Origin: Desulfobacula toluolica Tol2
GTDB lineage: Bacteria > Desulfobacterota > Desulfobacteria > Desulfobacterales > Desulfobacteraceae
Assembly (NCBI RefSeq): GCF_000307105.1
Contig: NC_018645.1
Coordinates: 1,624,578-1,688,577, forward strand
Reading direction: 5' to 3'
Length of the DNA: 64,000 nucleotides
Made by a program: the position numbers and the translations under genes. Within the stretch, counting starts at the first letter, position 1; each line of letters starts with the position of its first letter. Below, piece after piece: positions 1 through 9,433 of this stretch. The notes beneath the pieces were generated by a model. The model made no database searches and was not told where the DNA came from. It saw only the letters and a program-made list of their open reading frames with translations.

Positions 1-1
1 C

Positions 2-928
2 CTGATTATCATGGCTGAAAAAGATGATTATCCTGTGCTGGAAACCATTATACAAAAGCTCGATATCCCCAGGCCAATGGTCTATATTGAAGCCTTGATC
101 ATGGAGATACGGGATACGGATGACTTTATGCTGGGGGTTGAATGGATGGCCGGAATGTCTGCCGGCAGTGTTGATGGAAATGATGCCGGTGTTTATGGAG
201 CATTTACCAGTGAAAGTGCAAGCAATGGAATTTCTGCTTTGCCGACCATTACCAATAATATTCTTAATGTTCCCGGCGGTTTTGCCCTGGGAATCATGGC
301 GGAAAATATAACCATTGGCGGGATTTCCTTCCCCAATCTTGGCGCTGCTATTCGGGCCATGAAAAAAAATGAAAAAGTGCAGATTATTTCCACCCCTCAG
401 ATCATGACCACGGATAATGAGGAGGCTGAGATCAGTGTGGGTGAAAATATTCCGTATAAGACAACCAGCGGTTCAGGTGATCAAAATTATGAAAATTTTG
501 AATACAAAGACGTGGGTGTTACTCTGAAAATCACACCCCAGATAAGCCAGGGGCGTTTTGTCAGGCTGAATATTTATCAAAAGGTTGAAAAGGTTGCATC
601 AACTGAAGAAAACACCCCCACAACCTTGAAACGAACGGCTCAAACCACGGTTGTGGTAAAGGATGCAGCTACCGTTGTTATTGGAGGATTGATCGGGGAA
701 GACCTGACATCAACTGATTATAAGGTACCTTGTCTCGGGGATATTCCATTTGCTGGGAATTTGTTTAAATCAACCGGCAGGAAAGGGGTCAAGACAAATC
801 TGTATATTTTTTTGACTCCTCATATTATTGAGAATCCTGTTGAGGCGGAAACCGTGTACCGGGAAAAACATAAAGAGATTTCAAAGGTCAAGGAGAACAC
901 CATTAAATTATACAGGGATAAAAAATAG
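2..928 (+). CDS. gspD: Type II secretion secretin GspD, C-terminal part
   Basis: The 5' end lies outside the window; the frame is open from base 2 and leaves about 308 residues. GspD forms the outer-membrane channel of the type II secretion system. The visible part starts in the last periplasmic N-domain (a KLDIPRPMVYIEALIMEI-type segment) and runs through the whole secretin domain, with the conserved STPQIMTTDN stretch, the VGVTLKITPQ strand and the VPxLGDIPFAGNLF motif near the end. No S-domain for a pilotin is obvious after TPHII, only a short charged tail. gspE starts 13 bases downstream, so the two are probably one transcript. Type IV pilus PilQ is the alternative family, but the partner gspE and gspF favour T2SS. 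Confidence 0.93.
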   Translation: MIIMAEKDDYPVLETIIQKLDIPRPMVYIEALIMEIRDTDDFMLGVEWMAGMSAGSVDGNDAGVYGAFTSESASNGISALPTITNNILNVPGGFALGIMAENITIGGISFPNLGAAIRAMKKNEKVQIISTPQIMTTDNEEAEISVGENIPYKTTSGSGDQNYENFEYKDVGVTLKITPQISQGRFVRLNIYQKVEKVASTEENTPTTLKRTAQTTVVVKDAATVVIGGLIGEDLTSTDYKVPCLGDIPFAGNLFKSTGRKGVKTNLYIFLTPHIIENPVEAETVYREKHKEISKVKENTIKLYRDKK

Positions 929-941
929 CAACAGGCAGGAT

Positions 942-2654
942 ATGAAAATCGAAACGCTTTCCAATATACTGCAAAACCGGTTCGGCATACCAGAGGATAT
1001 GGTTGCGACGGCAAGAGAGTCTGCTAAAAAGCAGGGTGAATCACTTCAGGACGCTTTGATAAGAAAAAAGATTGCCCCGGAAAAATTAATTTTAAAAGCT
1101 CTTGAGTTACAATATGATATTCCTTTTCAGGAGGGGCTGGATGTGCAAAATATCCGATCCGGCTTTACCCGGATCATTCCGATTCATTTTTTTAAAAATT
1201 ATTATATCGTTCCTCTGATAAAAAACGATGAGCAAGCAGAACCGTCTGCCCTGGAACCGGTCATTGTTGTGAATGACCCCTCATCCCTGCAGGCAGTGGA
1301 TGACCTGGTTTCCATATTGAAGATTGAAAAGTATCAACTGGTGCTGTCCACCAAAGGTGAGATTCTTTCGACTATTAATAATCTTTACGATAAAAAGAGT
1401 GACAGTGCCCAGAAGATTGTGGATGATATGGAAGATGATGACAGCATCATCAATGAGATTGCTCAGACGTCGGATCTGCTGGATGATACCAGTGATGCTC
1501 CCATAATCAAGCTTGTGAATCATATGATTTCCCAATCGGTGAAAGCAAAAGCCAGTGATATTCATATTGAACCGGGCCGGGACAGTTTGAAAATTCGGTA
1601 TCGGATTGACGGCATCCTTTATGATCTGCTTGAGCCGCCAAAAAGGATACAGGCCTCCTTGATCACGCGGATTAAGGTCATGGCAGATATGGATATCGCG
1701 GAAAAACGGCTTCCCCAGGACAACCGCATTGAAGTACGCATTGGTAATAAAACCGTTGATATAAGGATTTCAACCATTCCAACCACTCTTGGCGAAAGGA
1801 TCGTCTTACGCTTGCTGGATAAATCCAGTTCTCTTTTGACCCTGTCGGAGTTTGGTATTGATCCTGACAGGCTCAGCCTTATCCGCAAACTTTCCTCCCT
1901 GCCCAATGGTATTATCCTGATGACAGGTCCGACGGGCAGTGGAAAAACAACCACCTTGTATGCCATGCTGTCAGAAATTAACAAACCGGATATTAATATT
2001 ATTACCGTGGAAGATCCGGTTGAATATAAACTTGAAGGAATTAACCAGATCCAGGTGAATCCCAAAATAGGCCTGACTTTTGCCAAAAGCCTCAGATCAA
2101 TTGTTCGGCAGGACCCGGATGTGATACTGATCGGAGAGATCCGGGATCATGAGACCTCCTCCATTGCCGTGCAATCGGCTCTTACCGGCCACCTGGTGCT
2201 GTCAACCCTTCATACCAATGATGCAGCCAGTGCCATTACCCGTCTGGTGGATATGGGGATAGAACCCTTTTTGATCACTTCGGCTGTGCGGGCTGTGATT
2301 GCCCAGCGCCTTATCCGGGTGTTGTGCCATGAGTGCAAAGAACCCTGTCGTCCTGATGCTCTGGCCCTGAAAAGCATAGGTCTGACAGAGGCAGATGTTG
2401 CTCAAAAAAATATTTTCCAGGCAAAAGGGTGCGGCAAATGTTTTCATACCGGATATAAGGGACGGATGCCGATATTTGAAATTCTTGTTATAGATAAGCA
2501 TCATAAATCTCTTATTTTAAAAACCTCTGATTCAACAAAAATAAGGGATCTTGCCCTTGAACAAAATATGACAACCCTGCTCCATGACGGTATTGAAAAA
2601 ATATTTAAAGGTATGACAACCATTGAGGAAGTGTTACGTGTTACCCAGGTGTAA
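942..2654 (+). CDS. gspE: Type II secretion ATPase GspE
   Basis: Cytoplasmic hexameric ATPase that drives pseudopilus assembly; 570 residues from the ATG at 942, chosen because GCAGGA precedes it and earlier in-frame codons lie inside gspD. An N-terminal GspE-N domain (about 1-130) is followed by the ATPase core: Walker A GPTGSGKTT at 329-337, Asp box ITVEDPVEY near 354, Walker B VILIGEIRD near 394 and His box STLHTNDAAS near 421. A CHEC...CGKC tetracysteine zinc module sits at 462/465 and 497/500, typical of GspE and PilB. All key residues are intact. The PilB family is the close alternative; the gspD neighbour argues for GspE. Confidence 0.93.
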   Translation: MKIETLSNILQNRFGIPEDMVATARESAKKQGESLQDALIRKKIAPEKLILKALELQYDIPFQEGLDVQNIRSGFTRIIPIHFFKNYYIVPLIKNDEQAEPSALEPVIVVNDPSSLQAVDDLVSILKIEKYQLVLSTKGEILSTINNLYDKKSDSAQKIVDDMEDDDSIINEIAQTSDLLDDTSDAPIIKLVNHMISQSVKAKASDIHIEPGRDSLKIRYRIDGILYDLLEPPKRIQASLITRIKVMADMDIAEKRLPQDNRIEVRIGNKTVDIRISTIPTTLGERIVLRLLDKSSSLLTLSEFGIDPDRLSLIRKLSSLPNGIILMTGPTGSGKTTTLYAMLSEINKPDINIITVEDPVEYKLEGINQIQVNPKIGLTFAKSLRSIVRQDPDVILIGEIRDHETSSIAVQSALTGHLVLSTLHTNDAASAITRLVDMGIEPFLITSAVRAVIAQRLIRVLCHECKEPCRPDALALKSIGLTEADVAQKNIFQAKGCGKCFHTGYKGRMPIFEILVIDKHHKSLILKTSDSTKIRDLALEQNMTTLLHDGIEKIFKGMTTIEEVLRVTQV

Positions 2655-3048
2655 TTTGTGTGTGCTTTTACAACTATTTGGTATCCGCGTATTTAATATC
2701 CGGACATCTATTGCCTGGGCATTCATTGTTTTGATTCTGATTCCTGCTTCTTTTGCATTTTCTATGGAAACGGCTTCTTTGAACCATGTTCCGGGCCTTA
2801 TTGGTTTTTATCAGGTCTATATCTCGCCGGTTGACGGTGATCGGTGTCCCATGGTTCCGTCCTGTTCTACCTATATAAAAAACAGCGTCAAAAAACACGG
2901 GGTTTTTATGGGATGGATAATGGGAATGGACCGGCTGGTCCGTTGCGGCAGGGATGAAGTCAAAACTTCTTCTCCGTTATGGATAAACGGGAAAAAATAT
3001 ATATACGATCCGGTTGAAAATAATGATTTTTGGTGGTCGAATAAATGA
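2623..3048 (+). CDS. YidD-family membrane protein insertion factor homologue
   Basis: A YidD-like core (YQVYISPVDGDRCPMVPSCS, then YIKNSVKKHG and a DRLVRCGRDE end) occupies roughly residues 60-115. The family is thought to assist YidC/Sec in placing inner-membrane proteins. Unlike the usual 70-80 residue YidD, this one carries an N-terminal hydrophobic segment (residues about 26-46) and is up to 141 residues long. The first ATG overlaps gspE by 32 bases; TTG at 2656 or GTG at 2662 would remove the overlap and keep the hydrophobic segment, so the start is uncertain. The next gene overlaps it by 4 bases (ATGA), implying translational coupling inside the T2SS operon. Confidence 0.8.
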   Translation: MRKCYVLPRCNLCVLLQLFGIRVFNIRTSIAWAFIVLILIPASFAFSMETASLNHVPGLIGFYQVYISPVDGDRCPMVPSCSTYIKNSVKKHGVFMGWIMGMDRLVRCGRDEVKTSSPLWINGKKYIYDPVENNDFWWSNK

Positions 3049-4223
3049 ACAGGATTTTTTCAATGATGGTTTTGATTCTTTTTTTGGCGATACTTTTATT
3101 TTCTCCGGTCAGCGGATTCCCGGCAGATGTGGTTATGGCAGATGTGGTTATGGTGGATGCCCAAAAACAGTATCAACTTGCACAGACCTTGTTTGAAGAA
3201 AAAGAGTTTTCTGCTGCTGCCCATGAATATATTCGGTTTTTTCATTTGTTTCCCCATCATGAACGGGTGGTTGAGGCCAGATATAACACTGGAGTTTCTT
3301 TTTTTAATGCGGGTCGGTTTGACGATGCTGTAAGGCATCTTGCAGCAGTGGCTGAATTGGGAACGGATTTGAAATTTGTTCCAGATAGACTAAAATCAGG
3401 TAGAACAAAATTTGATGGAACAAAATTTGATGGAACACAATCCGGCCTTGCAGTCGACGCCATGTTTAAGCTAAGTGAAGTTTATGTGGCCATGGATAAA
3501 CCCGGCATGGCCGTATCTGTTCTCCGAAACCTGGTAACGCTGACCCGGGCCGGTGACTTGGAGATAAATTTGAAATCCGGGGCAGATTTTATATCACCAT
3601 TGCCATTGGAAACAGATTTGAAACCGGTCCCCGGTGGAACACAATCTGTCTCAGAAATTGGCAGTATTGGTGACAGGGCCTGCTTTGTGCTGGGATGGCT
3701 ACTGCTTGACAAGGCAGATGTGTTAAAATCCCGGAGTGATTATCCGGTATACCCGGTCCGGGAGGCTGAAAAATATTTTTCAATGATCAGCCTTGAAGGT
3801 AAAAAAAAATACCGGATGGAAAACAGTATCGCTTCTCTTGAAAAAATAGGTCAATTAAAAAAGAAAATCCCTGCTGTGGCAGGTGCATTGTCCGTTGTCC
3901 CCGGGGGCGGGTTTTTGTATTGTGAAAGATATCAAGACGCCCTGGTCTCCTTTTTGTTGAATTCGTCTCTTATGCTGGCGGCCTATGAATCATTTGAAAA
4001 CGACAATAAGTTTCTGGGTGGAGCGATCTGTTTTGTCGAAGCCGGTTTTTATACCGGTAATATTTACGGGTCTATCACCAGCGCTCATAAATACAATCAA
4101 ACAAAACAAAAACAGTTTATTGATAGTTTGAAACAAGACTATCGTGACCATAAAAATAAAGTATCGTTTCATCCCGGTTTTGTAAAAAACGGCATGGCAT
4201 TCATGTTGAAATATAAATTTTAA
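3045..4223 (+). CDS. TPR-type envelope protein with C-terminal hydrophobic module
   Basis: 392 residues with a cleavable-looking signal sequence (about 1-25). TPR-like helices follow (QKQYQLAQTLFEEKEFSAAAHEYIRFF, then RYNTGVSFFNAGRFDDAVRHL), and a C-terminal segment (about 280-370) contains VPGGGFLYCERYQDALVSF and two hydrophobic stretches, a module seen in uncharacterised deltaproteobacterial TPR proteins. Role unknown; position suggests a link to the T2SS. Two regions (about residues 105-140 and 172-203) are low-complexity insertions made of short palindromic repeats that read as TDLK.VP-like peptides. A 15-base tandem duplication (GCAGATGTGGTTATG twice) lies just after the signal peptide. 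Confidence 0.75.
   Translation: MNRIFSMMVLILFLAILLFSPVSGFPADVVMADVVMVDAQKQYQLAQTLFEEKEFSAAAHEYIRFFHLFPHHERVVEARYNTGVSFFNAGRFDDAVRHLAAVAELGTDLKFVPDRLKSGRTKFDGTKFDGTQSGLAVDAMFKLSEVYVAMDKPGMAVSVLRNLVTLTRAGDLEINLKSGADFISPLPLETDLKPVPGGTQSVSEIGSIGDRACFVLGWLLLDKADVLKSRSDYPVYPVREAEKYFSMISLEGKKKYRMENSIASLEKIGQLKKKIPAVAGALSVVPGGGFLYCERYQDALVSFLLNSSLMLAAYESFENDNKFLGGAICFVEAGFYTGNIYGSITSAHKYNQTKQKQFIDSLKQDYRDHKNKVSFHPGFVKNGMAFMLKYKF
3360..3440. repeat. Short palindromic repeat cluster inside a gene
   Basis: A near-palindrome GGAACGGATTTGAAATTTGT plus TCC at 3360-3382 is followed by two direct copies of ACAAAATTTGATGGA (about 3404-3436). The frame of the host gene stays open. Read on the opposite strand the unit again encodes a GTNFKSVP-like peptide, the signature of a palindrome that can be tolerated in both orientations. 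Confidence 0.6.
3561..3632. repeat. Second palindromic repeat cluster in the same gene
   Basis: Units GAGATAAATTTGAAATCCGG (3561-3580) and GGAAACAGATTTGAAACCGG (3608-3627) belong to the same repeat type as the cluster at 3360. The encoded peptide contains TDLKPVPGGTQS; the reading frame is kept. Confidence 0.55.
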
Positions 4224-4225
4224 TA

Positions 4226-5443
4226 TTACCTTACCAACTGGTTCATTTCAAAAATGGGCAGACAGATAGACAGAACAATAAATCCTACCACAACTCCCAT
4301 TACCAGTATGATCAAAGGCTCCATAATGGTGGTCATGCCGATAATAGTTGTTTCGATTTCATCATCATATACCCGGGCGGTTTTTTTTAACATGGATTCA
4401 AGATTGCCGCTTTGTTCGCCCACTTTTATCATCTGCACTGCCAGGTAGGGAAAATGGGCGTTTTGACTCAATACATCCCCTAACTCACGGCCGCATTCAA
4501 CTTCTTGTTTCGCTTCCAGAATGGCATTTGCTATAATTTTATTGCCCGTAATATTTTTCACGATTTCAAGGGCATCCAGCAAAGAGACTCCGTTTTCCAG
4601 CAAAGATCCCAGGGTTCTGGTTAATCTGGCAACGGATATTTTTTGAACCAGTTCCCCTGCCACTGGAAGATTTAAGATAAATTTATCAATGGCTGTTTGA
4701 ACAGCAGATTTTTTGCTGATGATATGATAGAAAATCATCAACAACCCTATGATACCGGCAATCACCCACCACCAGTGTTTTAAAAACCGGCTGGTATTGA
4801 TCAGGATTTGTGTTGTCAATGGGAGTGACTGGTTCATCTCTTCAAAGATGGAGGTGATATTGGGAACGATAACCGTCAGAAGAAAGAACAAAACACCTAT
4901 GCCCACAAGCGTCATCAACAGAGGGTAGGCCATTGCTGATTTGATTTTTCTGTTCAGTTTGTTTTGTTTTTCATAAATATCGGCCAATCTTTCCAGAACA
5001 ATCTCCAGGGTGCCGGAGGCTTCTCCGGCCTTGACCATATTAATATAGATAACCGAAAAAATTCCAGGGTATTGCGACAGGGCTGCGGCAAAACTGCTGC
5101 CTTCCTCAATGGCATCTTTGATCCCGGATAAAATTCGTTTAAAAGATTGATTTTTTGTCTGGGGAAGCAGGGTGTTCAGTGCAGTGGTCAGTGGGAATCC
5201 GGCTGTAATAAGAGTGGCCAGTTGCCTTGTCATCATTGCAATTTCAGATGACCGGACGGGTGAATAGAAAAAAGAGAACCCTTTTTTTTGTTTTCCGGCA
5301 CGGGTCGTGATTTCTGTTATTGAGATGGGAAATATTTTCGAACTGCGTAATTTGCCTGTTGCAGCTTTGATGTTGTCTGCATTGAGTAATCCGGAAATAT
5401 TTTTTCCTTTTTTGTTTAATGCAGTGTATTCATAAACCGGCAT
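4226..5443 (-). CDS. gspF: Type II secretion inner-membrane platform protein GspF
   Basis: 405 residues, the usual GspF length. The N-terminal MPVYEYTALNKKGK opening is typical, followed by two GspF/PilC-type domains (about 68-190 and 272-395). Three membrane segments are visible near 168-190, 222-241 and 373-396. GspF is the polytopic protein that contacts GspE and the pseudopilus base. It is encoded convergently to the gspD-gspE-YidD-TPR series, with only two bases between stop codons. AAGGGA lies a few bases upstream of the ATG. The orientation is unusual: in most T2SS operons gspF directly follows gspE on the same strand. Confidence 0.92.
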   Translation of the reverse strand: MPVYEYTALNKKGKNISGLLNADNIKAATGKLRSSKIFPISITEITTRAGKQKKGFSFFYSPVRSSEIAMMTRQLATLITAGFPLTTALNTLLPQTKNQSFKRILSGIKDAIEEGSSFAAALSQYPGIFSVIYINMVKAGEASGTLEIVLERLADIYEKQNKLNRKIKSAMAYPLLMTLVGIGVLFFLLTVIVPNITSIFEEMNQSLPLTTQILINTSRFLKHWWWVIAGIIGLLMIFYHIISKKSAVQTAIDKFILNLPVAGELVQKISVARLTRTLGSLLENGVSLLDALEIVKNITGNKIIANAILEAKQEVECGRELGDVLSQNAHFPYLAVQMIKVGEQSGNLESMLKKTARVYDDEIETTIIGMTTIMEPLIILVMGVVVGFIVLSICLPIFEMNQLVR

Positions 5444-5470
5444 TGTTCAATCCCTTCGCGTATGTTATGT

Positions 5471-5531
5471 GGGGATGGATTTAAAATCTGTCATAGGTTT
5501 CGTCATCGGCGGTTGCCGGAAATCCGTTCCA
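5471..5531. repeat. Intergenic palindromic repeat of the TDFKSVP-coding type
   Basis: GGGGATGGATTTAAAATCTG (5471-5490) and CCGGAAATCCGTTCC (5517-5531, the reverse of GGAACGGATTTCCGG) lie between gspF and the next gene. They match the in-gene repeats at 3360 and 3608 in sequence and half-site structure. Confidence 0.5.
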
Positions 5532-5660
5532 GGTTCGGTTGTGTGTCCCCTGGTTGTGCATATACCATAATTTACGGCTGCCCGAAAACCCTCATTTGTA
5601 TTTATTAAATTGTTCTGATATATGAACGTGATTATGATGAAATTTTTGGTGCAATTTTGA

Positions 5661-6626
5661 ATGAATAAAAAAAAATATCCATATATATATTTTGTCATGA
5701 TCTGTATTTGCGGATATCTGTCCGTATTTGCCGGTGATGCCTTTGCCGGTGAAGAGCATAGTATTGCCGTTGTTGTTTCAAAGAAGATCAGGCCGTATAT
5801 GAATGTAATGGAAGGCATTACAAAGGGCTTGAAAGAAACAATCTCAATCCGGGTGTTTTTTCTTTCCGATTCAGATCCCCAAAATAATGAACAGGTCTTA
5901 GGCAAACTGGAAAAAGGTCAGTTTGATTTGCTTGTAGCTGTCGGACCCGAGGCGGCGAAAATGGTTTGGAGAACAGGGGGCAAATTTCAAATAAGTCCTC
6001 AAAAATTGTTCACAGCCGTTCTTGATCCCGGTAGTTTGGGAGCTGATTCCAAATTTATTTCCAAATCTTTTGAATATGCAGATTCTATAAATATTCAATC
6101 TGTCCCTATCTGTGGTATTTCCTTGAGGATTCCAGTTGATAGACAGGTTCGGGAAATTGCACAAGCATTTATCAATGTAAAAAAAATCGGGTTGCTGTTT
6201 GATGCCCGGAACAATAAAGGGTTTTATGAAACAGCCGGTTTTGCATCACAACAATATGGCATTGCCCTTATCCCGTTGCAGGTTGAAGCCATGAAGCAGA
6301 TTCCCGGGGTGCTGGCAAAAAACTGGCAAAATATTGACTGTGTCTGGATGATTCCGGACCGGACCGTGATTTCTGAAAAAATCATACAATATATTATCAG
6401 GCTTGGTATTTACCATAAAACAGGCGTGATAGGATATAATTCTTTTTTTATTCGTTCAGGTGCGGTTTTTTCTTTTGATTTTGATTATACGGCATTGGGA
6501 TTACAGACTGCCGGAAAAATCGAGGCCTATTTTAAAACCGGTGAGTGCAGCGCAGACCCGCCGGAATTCAAGACCGTCATTAACCGTAAAATGGTTGATA
6601 AAATCGGCCTTCAGGTGAGGGAGTGA
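5661..6626 (+). CDS. Periplasmic binding protein of the ABC_sub_bind type
   Basis: 321 residues with an N-terminal signal peptide (hydrophobic 7-25, cleavage near AFAGEE). The fold and motifs (SIAVVVSKKIRPYMNVMEGI, then LVAVGPEAAKMV and WMIPDRTVISEKI) fit the COG2984/ABC_sub_bind family of periplasmic solute-binding proteins. No permease or ATPase gene accompanies it. It overlaps the histidine kinase by 4 bases (GTGA), so it probably presents a ligand to, or modulates, that sensor rather than feeding a transporter; this is inference from context. The ligand cannot be read from sequence. Confidence 0.8.
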   Translation: MNKKKYPYIYFVMICICGYLSVFAGDAFAGEEHSIAVVVSKKIRPYMNVMEGITKGLKETISIRVFFLSDSDPQNNEQVLGKLEKGQFDLLVAVGPEAAKMVWRTGGKFQISPQKLFTAVLDPGSLGADSKFISKSFEYADSINIQSVPICGISLRIPVDRQVREIAQAFINVKKIGLLFDARNNKGFYETAGFASQQYGIALIPLQVEAMKQIPGVLAKNWQNIDCVWMIPDRTVISEKIIQYIIRLGIYHKTGVIGYNSFFIRSGAVFSFDFDYTALGLQTAGKIEAYFKTGECSADPPEFKTVINRKMVDKIGLQVRE

Positions 6627-8071
6627 CCATAAGAATGAACTTCAAAAGAATGAATTTCAGAAATATCGGCATACACGCAAGGGTTCTTTCAGCAGCGGTG
6701 ATTCTCATCAGTGCCTCCACCATGTCATTGGGGTATTGGGGGGTGAATATCATCAACCAGTTTGTGACATCCCGTTTCAGCCGGCAGATTGAGTTTATGA
6801 CTCAGTACCTGGCACTTAATTCGGAGCTGGGCATCCTGATCAATGAACAGGGACTTTTAAGGGATCTGGCCATAAATATGCTTGGGGAAAATGATATTGC
6901 CGGTGTAGTAATCGAGGATGGCCAGGGCCAGGAACTGGTCAGGGAACTTCGCCAGATTCCAGGACCGTTTGAAACAACCCGAAAAGGGGTTTATTTGTCT
7001 AACATCATGGAAGACAATGATACCATGGATCTTGTTGGCGGACATGGTGATGCCGACAGGATAGGCAGGGTTATAGTAACTTATTCCACAAAAGGAATTG
7101 AAGATCTGGTAACAACAATGAAACATCGGTTTTTAATGATCGCTCTGATTCTTATCATAGTATCCGGCCTGATATTTTATGTGATTTCCAGGTCTCTGGT
7201 TACTCCTGTGATATCCCTTGCAAAAATTGCCAGAAAAGTATCCATGGGCAATCATTTGATCCGGGCTTCGGAAGGAAACACACCTGAAACCATCAAGCTT
7301 GCCGATGCATTTAACGACATGCTTGATTCCATTGCGCGGGGGCGGCAAACCATTGTTCAGGCATATGAAAAAATGGCAAAACAGGAAACTCTTGCTGAGG
7401 TGGGTAAATTTTCCATGCTGATTGCCCACGAGGTGAAAAATCCTTTGGGAATTATAAAAAGTTCTCTTGAAATGCTTAAACGCGAGCTTGCCATTCCTCA
7501 GGAAAACATTGCTTTGACTTATGCGGAAGAAGAAATAGAAAGTTTAAACGATCTGATCGAAAGTTTTCTTATGTTTGCCAGACCGGCCCGGCCCAATTTT
7601 GAAAAAACGGATTTAAACCGGCTGATGTACCAGGTGGTTATGGGCTTTGAAATACAATACAATTCAACCCGGCTTGAAATAAGATCCTTTGTCCCTGAAA
7701 ACCCGTTTTATGCCAAAGCTGATTTTGATCTGCTTTCAAGGGGGATAACCAATATTATCAGGAATGCCTGCGAGGCAAACCAGGGAAGGGGCAAGGTTGA
7801 TATTTCAATTGGGTGCCAAAATAAAAAATGGCAGCTTTGGGTAAAAGATCAGGGCAAGGGGGTCCCCGAAGAAAAGCTAAAAAAAATTTTTGAACCTTTT
7901 TTTACAACAAAGGCAAAAGGGACCGGGCTAGGTCTTGCTTTTGCAGACCAGGTTGTCAAGGCCCATGGCGGAAGCATTAAGGCCGAAAACAGTCCCCACG
8001 GAGGTGCTGTGTTTTGTGTGACATTGTTTTCAAGTTTAAACGATATGGAAAATCAAGGAAGTTTGGTATAA
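6623..8071 (+). CDS. Membrane sensor histidine kinase
   Basis: 482 residues. Two membrane segments (about 18-40 and 170-189) bracket a periplasmic sensor region of roughly 125 residues. A HAMP linker (about 190-242), a HisKA dimerisation domain with the phosphoacceptor in IAHEVKNPLG (H269), and an HATPase_c domain follow, with N-box NIIRNACEAN, G1 DQGKGVP, F-box FEPFFTTK and G2 GTGLGLAFA. All catalytic boxes are intact. The GTG start overlaps the upstream gene; ATG codons at 6635 and 6650 are alternatives. The next gene begins on the base after its stop, so kinase and regulator are a cognate pair. Confidence 0.93.
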   Translation: MTIRMNFKRMNFRNIGIHARVLSAAVILISASTMSLGYWGVNIINQFVTSRFSRQIEFMTQYLALNSELGILINEQGLLRDLAINMLGENDIAGVVIEDGQGQELVRELRQIPGPFETTRKGVYLSNIMEDNDTMDLVGGHGDADRIGRVIVTYSTKGIEDLVTTMKHRFLMIALILIIVSGLIFYVISRSLVTPVISLAKIARKVSMGNHLIRASEGNTPETIKLADAFNDMLDSIARGRQTIVQAYEKMAKQETLAEVGKFSMLIAHEVKNPLGIIKSSLEMLKRELAIPQENIALTYAEEEIESLNDLIESFLMFARPARPNFEKTDLNRLMYQVVMGFEIQYNSTRLEIRSFVPENPFYAKADFDLLSRGITNIIRNACEANQGRGKVDISIGCQNKKWQLWVKDQGKGVPEEKLKKIFEPFFTTKAKGTGLGLAFADQVVKAHGGSIKAENSPHGGAVFCVTLFSSLNDMENQGSLV

Positions 8072-9433
8072 ATGGCAGACATATCCACTATACTTATTGT
8101 TGATGATGAAGCAAAAATGAGAAATCTTCTTTCCATGATGCTGGAAAGAAAAGGATATCAGATTGATCAGGCAACCGACGGGAAAGATGCTTTGAAAAAG
8201 GTGTCTGCAGGTACATATGATCTTGTGATTTCCGATATTAAAATGCCGGAAATGGATGGAAAAGAACTGATAAACCGGATGAGAGAACAGAACATTGTAA
8301 CCCCTGTTGTGTTTATCACCGCCTTTGCAACGGTTGATTCCGCCGTTGACATGATGCGGCAGGGCGCTGCAGATTATGTCACCAAACCTTTTGATGAATC
8401 CAAAATTCATATCATGGTTGAACGGGCTTTAAACCTTTCCCGCATTGTAAATGAAAATAGAGAATTAAAACAAGCACTTGAAGAAAAACAGGAAAATAGG
8501 CAGCTGATCTATGAATCAAACAGCATGGGGGGGGTTGTTGACCTGGTAAAAAATGTTGCATCTGTTGATACGGCAGTCCTGATACTGGGAGAATCGGGTA
8601 CGGGCAAGGAAATCATTGCCCGGCATATCCATTACCAAAGCCAGAGAAGCCGCAATCGGTTTGTTCCGGTGAACTGTGCTGCAATTTCTTCCAACCTGGT
8701 TGAGTCGGAATTGTTCGGATATGAAAAAGGCTCTTTTACCGGTGCTGATTCCCGGCGGAGGGGGAAGTTTGAGTATGCTACAGGAGGCACCCTTTTTCTG
8801 GATGAAATCGGGGATATGCCCCTGGATTCTCAAGGAAAGCTTTTGCGTGCCCTTCAGGAAAAAAAGTTTCAGCGGGTCGGGGGAAACCAGGAGATTCCCG
8901 TGGATGTCAGAATTATATGTGCCACAAATAGAAATCTTGAAACCATGGTTCAGCAGAATAAGTTTAGACAGGACCTTTTTTACAGGATCAATGTGTTTCC
9001 CATTTCGATTCCACCTCTGCGCCAGAGAAAAGAGGACGTGGTTCCGCTTGCCATGTACCTGATGCAAAAATTTCCTTTTGGAAAATCCCATACCATCAGC
9101 GAAGGTGCCTGCCGCAAGCTCAATGAATATCCTTGGCCCGGAAATGTGCGCGAGCTTGCAAACGTTATTGAACGCTGCCTGATTTTAACCAGGGAAACCC
9201 AAAAGATCACATCTGATACGCTTTCTTTTTTAAAACCCAATGAACCTGCGGCGGGAGGCCGGGTGATTGTCAAGCTGCCGCCGGGAGGGGTTCAGCTCAA
9301 TCATGTTCAGTTCAGCCTGGTCAAACAGGCATTACAGGCAGCCGGCAACAACCAGACAACTGCTGCAAAGCTCCTGGGGCTGAGCCGGTCAAAACTCAGG
9401 GTACTTTTGAAAAATATGGATGGTGAGCAATAA
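8072..9433 (+). CDS. NtrC-family sigma-54 response regulator
   Basis: 453 residues. The receiver domain (1-120) has D11/D12, phosphoacceptor D55, T83 and K105. The AAA+ domain has Walker A GESGTGKE at 173-180, the sigma-54 contact loop as GSFTGA at 220-225 (the Ser variant of GAFTGA), and Walker B TLFLDEIGD. A Fis-type helix-turn-helix closes the protein (NNQTTAAKLLGLSRSKLRVLL). It activates sigma-54 promoters when phosphorylated by the adjacent kinase. Targets are not shown by sequence, but a very good sigma-54-type promoter occurs at 21334 in this window. Confidence 0.95.
   Translation: MADISTILIVDDEAKMRNLLSMMLERKGYQIDQATDGKDALKKVSAGTYDLVISDIKMPEMDGKELINRMREQNIVTPVVFITAFATVDSAVDMMRQGAADYVTKPFDESKIHIMVERALNLSRIVNENRELKQALEEKQENRQLIYESNSMGGVVDLVKNVASVDTAVLILGESGTGKEIIARHIHYQSQRSRNRFVPVNCAAISSNLVESELFGYEKGSFTGADSRRRGKFEYATGGTLFLDEIGDMPLDSQGKLLRALQEKKFQRVGGNQEIPVDVRIICATNRNLETMVQQNKFRQDLFYRINVFPISIPPLRQRKEDVVPLAMYLMQKFPFGKSHTISEGACRKLNEYPWPGNVRELANVIERCLILTRETQKITSDTLSFLKPNEPAAGGRVIVKLPPGGVQLNHVQFSLVKQALQAAGNNQTTAAKLLGLSRSKLRVLLKNMDGEQ

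Noticed and set aside
3121-3440. Tandem short repeats as a CRISPR or phase-variable tract
   Set aside because: Units are few and of different lengths, lack spacers, and remain in frame within one gene.
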